Positions 11,973 through 23,900 of a DNA stretch of 64,000 nucleotides are shown in pieces. Source of the DNA: Pachypanchax playfairii (taxonomy: Eukaryota > Chordata > Actinopteri > Cyprinodontiformes > Aplocheilidae); contig SSNP01000082.1 in the NCBI GenBank assembly GCA_006937955.1, positions 893,882 through 957,881 on the forward strand. Reading direction: 5' to 3'. The notes below the pieces were generated by a model. The model searched no databases. It saw nothing but the letters and a program-made list of their open reading frames with translations, and was not told the origin of the DNA. Positions within the stretch are counted from its first letter, which is position 1, and each line of letters opens with the position of its first letter. The translations under genes and the position numbers were made by a program.

Positions 11973-14900
11973 AAAAAAAAAAACAGTTTTTNCACAGGAG
12001 GTGTAGTGGTGGGTGTTTCTATAATTGTTGTTGTTGAAGGTGTTTCTATGTAAGGTGTCGTGGTGGGTGTTTCAGTAGTAGTTGTTTCTATGTAAGGTGT
12101 TGTGGTGGGTGTTTCTGTGATAATTGGTGTTGTTGAAGGTGTTTCTATGTAAGGTGTCGTGGTGGGTGTTTCAACAGTAGTTGTTTCTATGTAAGGTGTT
12201 GTGGTGGGTGTTTCTGTGATAATTGGTGTTGTTGAAGGTGTTTCTATGTAACGTGTCGTGGTGGGTGTTTCAACAGTAGTTGTTTCTATGTAAGGTGTCG
12301 TGGTGGGTGTTTCAGTAGTAGTTGTTTCTATGTAAGGTGTTGTGGTGGGTGTTTCAGTAGTAGTTGTTTCTGTGTAAGGTGTCGTGGTGGTTGTTTCTGT
12401 GATTATTGTGGAAGTTGTTTCTACATGATGTGTTGTTGAAGAACCACAACTGGGATCATAGGTACAACACTTGACACGTATTTCATAGTCATAACAAACA
12501 GGAGGTATACCTTGATCCTTGTTATTACAGATTAATCCATCTTTAGGGTTACAAGTTACATTTTGACCAAGATCCTCCAAAGATACATCTTTATAATATT
12601 TAGCTCGGCACTCTATTTCCAGTTGTTTTCTACATTGGCTCAAATCTGGATTAGAAATGTTTTGAATTGATTCATAATCTCCTCCATCTGAACCTGGGTG
12701 AGGATAATTATTGTTTATCCAATCTGACCATTTACAGATATAGCAGTCATGAGGTGGCGTCACAGGTGTTTCTGTGATAATTGGTGTTGTTGAAGGTGTT
12801 TCTATGTAAGGTGTAGTGGTGGGTGTTTCAGTAGTAGTTGTTTCTATGTAAGGTGTTGTGGTGGGTGTTTCAACAGTAGTGGTTTCTATGTAAGGTGTTG
12901 TGGTGGGTGTTTCTGTGATAATTGGTGTTGTTGAAGGTGTTTCTATGTAAGGTGTCGTGGTGGGTGTTTCAACAGTAGTTGTTTCTATGTAAGGTGTTGT
13001 GGTGGGTGTTTCTGTGATAATTGGTGTTGTTGAAGGTGTTTCTATGTAAGGTGTCGTGGTGGGTGTTTCAACAGTAGTTGTTTCTATGTAAGGTGTTGTG
13101 GTGGGTGTTTCAGTAGTAGTTGTTTCTATGTAAGGTGTTGTGGTGGGTGTTTCTGGGATTATTGTTGTTGTAGAAGGTGTTTCTATGTAAGGTGTTGTGG
13201 TGGGTGTTTCTGGGATTATTGTTGTTGTTGAAGGTGTTTCTATGTAAGGTGTTGATGTTGGTTTTTTTGTAACTGTTGTATTAAATATTTCAACAGGAGC
13301 TGTTGAATATTCATGTGTTACTTTAGTATTTGTAACAAATACAGGTTCTGTTGTGGATTTTGTTGTTATTGTTGTAGTGGGCTTTACTGTAACTGTAGTG
13401 ATTTCAGAGGCTGTTGATGGTACTGTTGTGGGTTTTTCAGTGACTATCATTGTGGTGGAAGGTTTTAAAGTTCCAGCTGTTGTTGAATGGGTTTCTATGT
13501 AAGGTGTAGTAGTGGGTTGTTCTGTGGATGTCGTTTCAATGAGAGGTGTTGTGGTGGGGTTCTCTGTAGTTACTGTTGTAGAAATTGTTTCCACAGGAGG
13601 TGTAGTGGTGGGTGTTTCTATAATTGTTGTTGTTGAAGGTGTTTCTATGTAAGGTGTCGTGGTGGGTGTTTCAGTAGTAGTTGTTTCTATGTAAGGTGTT
13701 GTGGTGGGTGTTTCAGCAGTAGTTGTTTCTATGTAAGGTGTCGTGGTGGGTGTTTCAACAGTAGTGGTTTCTATGTAAGGTGTTGTGGTGGGTGTTTCTG
13801 TGATAATTGGTGTTGTTGAAGGTGTTTCTATGTAAGGTGTTGTGGTGGGTGTTTCAACAGTAGTTGTTTCTATGTAAGGTGTTGTGGTGGGTGTTTCAAC
13901 AGTAGTTGTTTCTATGTAAGGTGTTGTGGTGGGTGTTTCTGTGATAATTGGTGTTGTTGAAGGTGTTTCTATGTAAGGTGTCGTGGTGGGTGTTTCAACA
14001 GTAGTTGTTTCTATGTAAGGTGTTGTGGTGGGTGTTTCAACAGTAGTTGTTTCTATGTAAGGTGTTGTGGTGGGTGTTTCTGTGATAATTGGTGTTGTTG
14101 AAGGTGTTTCTATGTAAGGTGTTGTGGTGGGTGTTTCAGTAGTAGTTGTTTCTATGTAAGGTGTTGTGGTGGGTGTTTCTGGGATTATTGTTGTTGTTGA
14201 AGGTGTTTCTATGTAAGGTGTCGTGGTGGGTGTTTCAACAGTAGTTGTTTCTATGTAAGGTGTTGTGGTGGGTGTTTCAGTAGTAGTTGTTTCTATGTAA
14301 GGTGTCGTGGTGGTTGTTTCTGTGATTATTGTGGAAGTTGTTTCTACATGATGTGTTGTTGAAGAACCACAACTGGGATCATAGGTACAACACTTGACAC
14401 GTATTTCATAGTCATAACAAACAGGAGGTATACCTTGATCCTTGTTATTACAGATTAATCCATCTTTAGGGTTACAAGTTACATTTTGACCAAGATCCTC
14501 CAAAGATACATCTTTATAATATTTAGCTCGGCACTCTATTTCCAGTTGTTTTCTACATTGGCTCAAATCTGGATTAGAAATGTTTTGAATTGATTCATAA
14601 TCTCCTCCATCTGAACCTGGGTGAGGATAGTTATTGTTTATCCAATCTGACCATTTACAGATATAGCAGTCATGAGGTGGCGTCACGGGTGTTTCTGTGA
14701 TAATTGGTGTTGTTGAAGGTGTTTCTATGTAAGGTGTAGTGGTGGGTGTTTCAGTAGTAGTTGTTTCTATGTAAGGTGTTGTGGTGGGTGTTTCAACAGT
14801 AGTTGTTTCTATGTAAGGTGTTGTGGTGGGTGTTTCTGTGATAATTGGTGTTGTTGAAGGTGTTTCTATGTAAGGTGTAGTGGTGGGTGTTTCAACAGTA

Positions 14901-17900
14901 GTTGTTTCTATGTAAGGTGTTGTGGTGGGTGTTTCAACAGTAGTTGTTTCTATGTAAGGAGTTGTTGTGGGAGTTTCAATAGTAGTTGTTTCTATGTAAG
15001 GAGTTGTTGTGGGAGTTTCAATAGTAGTTGTAGTAGTTGTTTCTATGTAAGATGTTGTGGTTGGTGTTTCTGTTGTGGGGAGTATGGAAGTTTCAGATTT
15101 TGTTGTTGGTATCGCTGTTGTTTTAGAACTTGTTGAAATTCTTTGTGTTGAAAAAGTCAGTATTGTTGTTATAGCCTGAGTTGTCAAAGTAGAAGTAGGC
15201 ATCTCAGTAGTTGTTTCTGTGAAATTTTAAAACAACAAGAAAACTTTAGCTGAGAAATTCTTGATAAAGTGTCTACACCTATAATGTCTTCCATCACTTT
15301 TAGGTTTATCGTGTTCTTACCAAATATAAAGGCTGTTGTTCTTGGTGCAGGGGTAGTACAATTGAACATTTCACCAGTGATGTCTCCATTTTCTCCACAA
15401 ACACCCCTAATACAGGTTCCATATCCATCATGTGTATTATAGACTGTTTGTCCAGGGTCATAAACTTTACCCATATAGATACAGCAAGCTACATATATAT
15501 ATATAAAAAGAAAATAAAACAGTTTTTAATATTTTGCATATTTTCTGCTTAACTATAACAATAAAATTTAGATATATCTCATTCACTTGTCACTCCTTTT
15601 CATTCTACCAACCTTTATAGATGCACTTTATTTCTGTTGAAGAACAGGTGCTGAAAAATTAAATGAGAAAAAAAGATTTGTATACGTAATTACACTTTTA
15701 CAATTTTTGCCTTAGATAACTTTGCCTGTGATATAAACTACAGTTTTTGTTTAACTGAAGTGTCCTACCAGTTTTTGCAATTTTCTTTTGAATCCATCCA
15801 AGCATCTCCATCTTCATAATGATTCCCTTCATCATCATAGCAGCCACACTCTTCTTCTGATACACACTTCATGGTAACTTCTTCCAAATATGGTCGGTCA
15901 CTTGGACAATTTGGATAACAGCCTTATGAAGCAAAAGGAAAGAAAAAAGACAAACTAGGATTGACGAGTTTGGTCTAATCTTAACAGAAACTCATGAACT
16001 TAAACAGTTAAATGTTACTGTGATTTTGCCGTGAGCTATAGTATAGTTAAAGAACATTTAATGGCACAATCCCTTTATTATCATTAAAGAATCAAGTTTA
16101 ACATTTTTCCAGCATTCTTCTTTTAACATTCTTACCTTCCAATGCTGGAAGTTTACTGTAGCATGTTCCTGAAGGATTCCTACATGTCTTCATACAGGGT
16201 TTCCCACATGGTGCATAGTGCCACTCACACTCTCCATCAGGGTTATAATAATCACAGAACAGTGCTAATAAAACACAAGCATTTTCAACATGTTTAATGC
16301 CATGTATGTAATTTTTACAGAGACTGTGGTTTGTAACCCAACAGTCATCATTATCATACATCTTGTCTTGTCTTTTAAACATCTTGCCAGAAACACAAAC
16401 AAGACTTACGGCAGATGGTGGGAGTTCTCCATTTAATACAGGCTCCAGCTTCATTACAGGCTGCTGCATAGGCAGCAACAGCTGAGCAGAAACACTCACA
16501 ATCTCCTCCCGAATTGCAGGCGCATGTATCTGTCACACAAGACTGAAAGTATTCTTGTGGATCCACCTTTAGAAAGAAGTAATAGTAAATGTAACTCAGA
16601 TTATGTGAAATATATATTTTTTTATTTTAGCAATGCATGAAAATGATATTAAAACATGAAGATAATTATTCTTTATATTTGTACCTTAGTGTGGCAGGCT
16701 GAAAACACTTCACTTTGGATAATGCTACAGTGTTTTGATGCCCATGCTTTTCTGTGTGAGTACAGGTTGCAGGTATCTTGTGTTGAGTTTACATTTGGGC
16801 AGGTAGGTGAGACTTTCCAGCTGTTTGCAAAGTCAAGAGTTTCAATGACCACTTCTTTGTTCCTTTTGGTGAAATCATTCTTTAAATTTCCATCAAAATC
16901 TCCACACAGACCACAGACATTGCCCTGGGAAAAAAATGACATTTACTTAATTTGTATACAGAATATAATACCTAAATATCAATTCTAGAACCTGTGTAAA
17001 TGTTTTCTCACCATGAATGATGCCTTGATTCTGATCATGAGTGTCGTCTTCTTGTTCCAAATGAGAGTGAGGCCATTTTGTGCCTCAATGACAACATAGA
17101 TGCCCATAGTGTGGACTTTGAAGGGTATTTCCACACCCTGGCTTTGATTGACAATTCTAACACTTTCGTCTGAGAGAACAATTTCAGTCCTCTGGAAACA
17201 AAAATATAAATGATTTGATTTACTGTTATAACATAAAATTACAGCTGTTGTTTTTAACTGTTAAAAAATTAATTACTAACCCTAACGTATATGCTAATAT
17301 AACAATTCTAAACCCAAATCTTTTTAGGCCTTGCTTAAAAATCTTCAGGTTTTTTAAAGAATTGTTTGAGAATAAAGGAATAAAGAACAAATACATGCAA
17401 AGTAATTGTCAAAATAAAAAAACCTCATAAATAAGTTACGTATATTAGAACTCATCATATTATTAATTTGTAAGTAGTTAACTCATTTGTATTTTTTATA
17501 ATGACTCACCAACACATTTGTTTTTAGCTCACGATTGAGACAAGATTTTTTTTTACTTCATTTTCCTTTTGAATCGTTACTTACCCCCAAATAGAGCTTG
17601 ATGATGGTGGAGCAAATGCTTTCACTTGAAATACAGGGAATGTTTTCAGTCACGACACTGAAGGTGCCCTGCTGGTTGGCCTCACAATAATCCTGAAATA
17701 GTGTAACGTCAGTATCAGAGTCATTCTGATAGGTCCCAATAACAGCATGTGACAAAGAGACTTTACCTGAGAGAAAACGTAGCCACATTCCCCTTTATAG
17801 GCAAATTTCTTTTTATCAAAAGTGATGTAATTCCCATCTCCATATATGGTACAGGTTCCGTCACATTCATTTTGTGTGCATTCCCATTTTCCTTGATTAC

Positions 17901-20900
17901 ATGTGCTAGAATATGAAAAAAGGTGACATGAACAAAATTAAAAGCTAAATAAATAATAAATGATCATAGCAGACAGCATATTGTTGATCATACCAGGTTC
18001 CAATAAAACATGACCTGACAGATGATTACATCAGAACTCACCAATTTTTACATTGTACACTTATAGTTTCCCCTGGATTGTACATATTCCCATTGTATTT
18101 GCAGGGACAATCTTTTTGCATCACACAGCCTCCTCTCCCATCTGCCAACTGTCCATCACCACACACACAGCCCGAGACACAGCCTGAGCTCACCTACGCA
18201 GTAAATAATGTGTTATTTTCTCTTTAATCGACAGTTCAGTTGCTTTATTGTTCATGAGTAACATGTCGACACAGTGTCTCAGCCTTACACAGTCCTCCAC
18301 ATGGCAGCTCCTCTGACACTCGGCTCCTTTCATATAAGGCTTTGCAAGTGAGCAGTTGAAGTAAACCCATGGATAGATACAAGCTGATGATAATAACAGA
18401 ATGTTACAATGGACATTGCATTGTGCATTTTGCTGTTAATACTAGTCTTTACTAAGTACTTTATACTTACAATCTTCTGGCTTCTCACATCTTAGTTGTC
18501 CAGCATGGCAAAAGCTGAAACAAATTGGAAGACACATAAGAAAAATACAAAATAATTAAAGCCTTAACATACTAATACTTTACTAAATTACATTTTAAGA
18601 CTTTGTTTTCTAATGACAGATATTCCATTATGCCTTAAAACAGTGGAATTTAGATTTATTTAAATTTTTTAATTTGTACTCTGAAGATTCAAATAATTGT
18701 TAAAATTTGTCCTAAATGCTGCAAAGACGTGCTCACTGTCATTTACTGGAAATATGTGAAGTTTTTGTAGCGTCACAAATGAACACTAAGGAAACAAAAA
18801 AACATTTTTTCTTGCCACAGATATGAGGGAGTGATGTGTAAAGTGTTTATTGAATAATATTTGTCTAAGGCCAGCTTTTAATTTTGCTCTCGGTGTCATT
18901 CAGACTTGCCATTATCTCACCGGTCCTGTTGTAAATTTTATTTCTCTAAACAGAGGCTATTCATGAAACTATTTACAATGGGTAAGATATAAATTATTTT
19001 TTAAAACACTACTAAAACTCAATTGGCGTTGACACTGTATACCTTGAAACCAGAAAGTGGCCCATACCAAACTGAAACATTAGTATTACTCTGCTTTTTT
19101 GTTCCTGGAGACATTTTGTTTTACCATGTTTGTCCTTGGAGCTTAGTGGACTGTCCAGCCTGTACCACCATGTTCCCTGCGTAACAGGGGCATTGTGATT
19201 CTGGCACACACTCTCCTCTGTCATTTAGATAGGTGTTTTCAGAACAACCACAGCCATCAAGCGGAGTAAAATTAACCCCACATGTTAAATCTGACTGAGT
19301 CAGAGAGCGACAGGTGTTATTGCAGGTCGTCATGTGGTATTTGTACACAAAATTAGAAGGGCAGTTTTCTGTGTATTTCTCTGTTGAAAACAAAAAAAGA
19401 GATGTGTGAACACTTTATAAGATTACATTCTTAATTTCTACAACATGTGACTTATAAAGTGAAACTTACGACACATGTTTTTTCTCCATCCACGTATTGT
19501 GATACCTTCAGCAGCACATGCATGGACATAAGCAGATACAGCTGCACACATACAGTCCTCACTGTTTTCACATGCACAGGAGTCATAAGTACATAACTGC
19601 AAAAAAAAAAAACACAACCAGTGACAAATGAAATGAAAAGTTTTAACATACGATCAATAAGAAATAAAGTAACACATTTAGAGCAGCTAGATGTACATGC
19701 AAAGAAGTAATTACTTTTTCATACTCCTTTGGGTCAACGTATTTTTGACAACGAGAAAAAATCCCGTTTGGGTCTGTGAGCTTGCTGCACCACATTTTGG
19801 CAAATTGTCCTTAAAAAGAGGAAAACAAATATATTAATTAATAACAAAAAAACATTGTGGACAAGCAAATTAAAATATAGATCATGATGTCAGTAAACTA
19901 CCTTTGTCATTGTTTGAAGAGCAGGGGTCTGCAAGTATGAGGTTTACATCTGGGCATTGAGTACTCGTTTTCCATGCGTTGGCAAATGTTGTAGCAATCC
20001 CCTCAATCAATCCACTTGTAGACTTGTAGTCATCTTGTGCACAATCATTAAAATCTCCACAAAGACCTACAAACAGACAGTATTTTGACTTAATACCTAT
20101 TCTGCCACAAGTTTATACTTTACACTTATTAAAAGCTCTAAAAATGGTAAACACACCCGTGAGTTTGCCCTTTATGGAAGCACTGGCCTTTATGTAAAGC
20201 TGTAAAATAGGGACGAGTTGAATCTCAAGATCAAGCCCGAAGGTAGTGTGGATTATGATGAAGAATGTGGAAGGCTTGAAGATTGTGATGGTATCTACAA
20301 GTGAAAGAAAATAAATCTTAGGCAAACACAATGAATGTTGTGTTTACAGAGGTGAACAAATACTAAAAAGAGCTACTCACCCAAGAAAAAAGGAAGTTTA
20401 CAATCTATGTTGTTATAGGTGACTCTTCCATCTGATTTAACTTCAATTGTCTGTAGGAAAACATCAGGTAGTATGAAAACTTTGGATAATTTCTGACAAA
20501 TGTTATGTAGAAAGAACACTTAAAGAGGCCATTTCATACAAATTTCAGGACTTTGTGGTTATTTCTTAAGTATTAACCAGTAATATGAAACATTTTATAT
20601 CTATAAAATGTCAGGAAACACTTATTAACAGACCTTTCAATCTGTCTGCATTAAAATTTGGGTGGTTACGGCTCCTTCCGTTAGGCTGCTTCGACTGCTT
20701 CAGCAGCAGCTTGTTCATATTCATTATTCGAATTTGCTGGACTCAGATTGGCTAACAAACTAGCCTATGAGAGCAAGGTATACTGTTTCCTGCCCCGCTG
20801 CACATGGCAACGACAGACGTTCTCTCTTCCTGTTTGCTACGTCTTATGCTACAGCTTTTTAGTGAGCCGCATGCTAGCCGTGGTTTCAACTGCGGGAGCT

Positions 20901-23900
20901 GCCGAATACTAATGAACAAACGAGTTGTGATGAAACAGATACAGGCCGTTTGGACTTGGGAGAACTCGGGTGTTATCACCACCTGCGTAGTTTGAGAGAT
21001 TAAAACTTAAAGAGAAGTTGTTGACCTGTTTTCACACCCACTATGAAGGTAAGAACACCTGTGGAGCTAAAATATTCAACAGAAACATCAGAAAAAACGT
21101 TTTTAATGGAAGGGCCTCTTTAAAATAGTTTTTTACCGTGTAATTTTGACGCAGAGTCACTGAAGACAGGCAAGTAGATTTTTCTGATTTGTCACATTTA
21201 GCCAAATCACCAAACACAGAAAAAGCTCCATCAATAGCCTGAAATCAAGAAGATAAAAATGCTCTTAAATTCCATTTTCGGTAAAATGTTAGTTTAAAGC
21301 AATTCTGTTGGGGAATAAATAGATTTTATTTTTTTAGTTTCAATGTTTCAATTCTCTTACCTTAGACAAAGTATACAAACATTCTCCATGAAAATCAAAC
21401 ATGTTATCATCATAGGTGGAGAAGTGAGAGCCTCCTAGGATGGAGCAGATACCAGGACAGTCCTTTTCAGCACAGTTCCACTCACCATCATTACAGGTGC
21501 TGACAAAAGACAGTCAGTTTAAATTACACGTACCATCATGTAGACATTTGTTGCTGCTGTAAGAATTTTAAAACCCATACCATGTTCTACATGCCTCCGT
21601 GTATGAATCCCCAGGTTTGTAAATCTTTCCATGGTGACGGCATGAGCACTGACTAACAGGGATACAGCCACTTTGTGATACATCATCAAAAACAGTTCCT
21701 TTGAAAGAAGATGTGATATAAATAAAATGATTCTCAATTAATAAATTAAATTAAATATTTAATTTGGAAAATACATATTTGGTTTGTAAAGTAAACATTT
21801 AACTTCAGAATAAATATTTAGCTTGCCAACTAAATATTTAGTTAATGTAACATTTATAAATAAACAAATAACAAGGTGAAATATGCCTTTGAAAAATGAA
21901 CCCCATTTTTTTCTCCTATGAGAGGCTAAATAATGCTGTTAATATTTGAGCTTGTAACTTTACAAACGGCACCCCATACAGGTGCTTGGTAAAAATATAC
22001 ATGATTCCAATGATTGAGCTGGATCACTACAAAACTCTAGATTCCATGAGCCCGAAAATAAAAAAAAATACGGAACCATCAGAATTTTTATCACTGCAAG
22101 AACTAATGATGGTATAGATTTGCAACAAACACCAAAGGATAACCAAGACAGTAAGCTGTGGAGCTCGATCCAGAAGAAAACCACATTACTGAAAAGGGAA
22201 TAACAACTGAACTAATAATGAAATCAATGTCAATCCAATTGCTACAGGTGTTTTCATGGTCAATGAATCTGATAACATCAATACAACAAAGTTGAGACTG
22301 TTATTTTTTATTTCAATCACAATATAGGGGGGAACTGAGGGGCTTGGTGGAGATCTGTGCTCTACAAGTGATTTACCAGTGGCTCTTGGTTTTATTAGGT
22401 TGTTGATGGACAACACTTTGTGCATATTTTCTTTTTGTGTAAAATGCTTAAATAACTTGACATACATTATGGAGGGTTCACAAGAGGTTGACATTTCAAA
22501 CAATTCAGTTCATAAAGTAGGAAACTTACCTTCTGGACAGAAGCATCCATCAGTGCAGTGCTCCATACACATTTTGTTTTTGTGGCGGTTTCTACAGGTG
22601 TCAGTGCAGGGAGTGCCACATTCTTTATACACCATGTTGAAAGGGCAGGATTTAGCTGTTCAATACACAAAGACCACAGTTAAAATTTAGCAACAATGAT
22701 TTTCATGTAATTACAGTAAAACATATGATGTTAAGGATGTGTAAACAATGTGACCCCCTACCACACAGTTGTTTGGTTTTCCACTCTTGTGGCTTTCCGC
22801 CAGCATGAGCGCACTGCCGGGAGTACTCGGACACGGTTGAGCACAAGCACGAACTCTTGTTGCTGATACAGTTACACAGGTCTTTTGCACAAGCTTCAAT
22901 GAAGTATTCTGTATTGATTAAGTCTTGACAGCTCAAAAATGCAGCTCCAGTCAGCAGGTTTTTGCAGATGTCAGTCTGCAGGGTAAAATACATTTTATGC
23001 ACAAATTGTACTCGAGGATCAATGTCAGTTTTCACTTACAAACCTTATCTGAACAGTTAGCTGGGGCTTGCCAAGGGATTGCATTACAAACTTCCTCAGG
23101 ACCATCAGCTTTCCAGATTTTTGCATATTCTTCATTATTTATGAGAACCCCTGTTTCCAAGTAACAAAGATGTTTAAACAAGTTGGAAGACTGACTTGTG
23201 TCTGTCAGGTCGGTTTGAATATAAGGTTTAGTATTTACCTGACTGGATGAATTCATTATATTTTGATTCTTCATTGAAGTCTCCACACAGGCCACAAGTT
23301 TGATTCTTGAATTTTTCATCCAGCTCCACCTAAAAATGTGTATGGCACAGTTTTAACCCATTTTTAAAAACTCTATAAAGCCCATATTTTTAATGTTTCT
23401 ATACAACAGACTGCTCAGAAGAAGCACAGCGGACCTGAAACATTATCACATATTTACTTTGTTAACTTACTGTATATCCTTGTTGGTGCCTGCCATAGAA
23501 ATGCATTGCTCCTGTGCATTTCAGTGGAGGCACATATTAATATCCACCTCTAAACAGGGCTTTTTATTTATTTAAAGATTTATAGATATAGATTTATAGG
23601 TGTTTTACTTAGAAAATATTTTCAGTTTTCAGATCAATGGCTTCAGTTAATAATATGTTTAAGAGAAGCTTGTAAAAGTCATGCAATTGATATAAAAAAT
23701 GACATTTGTAAAAATGTATCAGTTTAATTCATATTTTAACTGTGAATTAAAGGATTTACTTATTTATACGAGTATGTATTCATTTTACAGATTACCTTTG
23801 AGATGATTTGTAAATTTATTTTGGTTTGAGTTTCAGTTCATGGTGTTTAACGCAGTATATCCAAAAATATTTTATGCAACAAATCTTTATAATTCCTGCT

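Larger units (their letters stand above)
6922..15216 (-). repeat. PTS tandem repeat array of gene B
   Basis: About 42-base units coding for ETPTTTPYIETTTV-type repeats, alternating with ETPSTTPIITE units. They form higher-order blocks with CysD domains and a unique KPTT segment that recurs at about 7740, 10480 and 13250. Every short unit keeps one Tyr and two Glu. The array contains both single-N joins, so its true length is unknown. Confidence 0.9.
11993..15216 (-). other. Gene B PTS exon, 5' portion, with two CysD domains
   Basis: A long open frame of Thr/Pro-rich repeats, unit about 14 residues (ETPTTTPYIETTTV and variants alternating with ETPSTTPIITE). It is the expected O-glycosylated mucin domain. 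It opens with an acceptor at 15216 and a unique Ser/Thr stretch (MPTSTLTTQAITT). Two CysD domains (14361-14677 and 12438-12757) and one copy of a non-repetitive KPTTVPSTASEITTV-type block (about 13250-13490) interrupt it. At 11992 the frame hits an N and runs into intronic AT-rich sequence, which is an assembly break and not a real exon end. Confidence 0.85.

Noticed and set aside
6922..15216. Regular repeats with constant segments between them, resembling a CRISPR-like array
   Set aside because: The units keep one reading frame coding for mucin repeats, have no unique spacers, and the genome is eukaryotic.
20752..20995. Short frames of 60-76 codons recurring at 20.8, 35.5 and 36.0 kb
   Set aside because: They belong to the TTAA-flanked MITE and recur with it, and they are not conserved as proteins.
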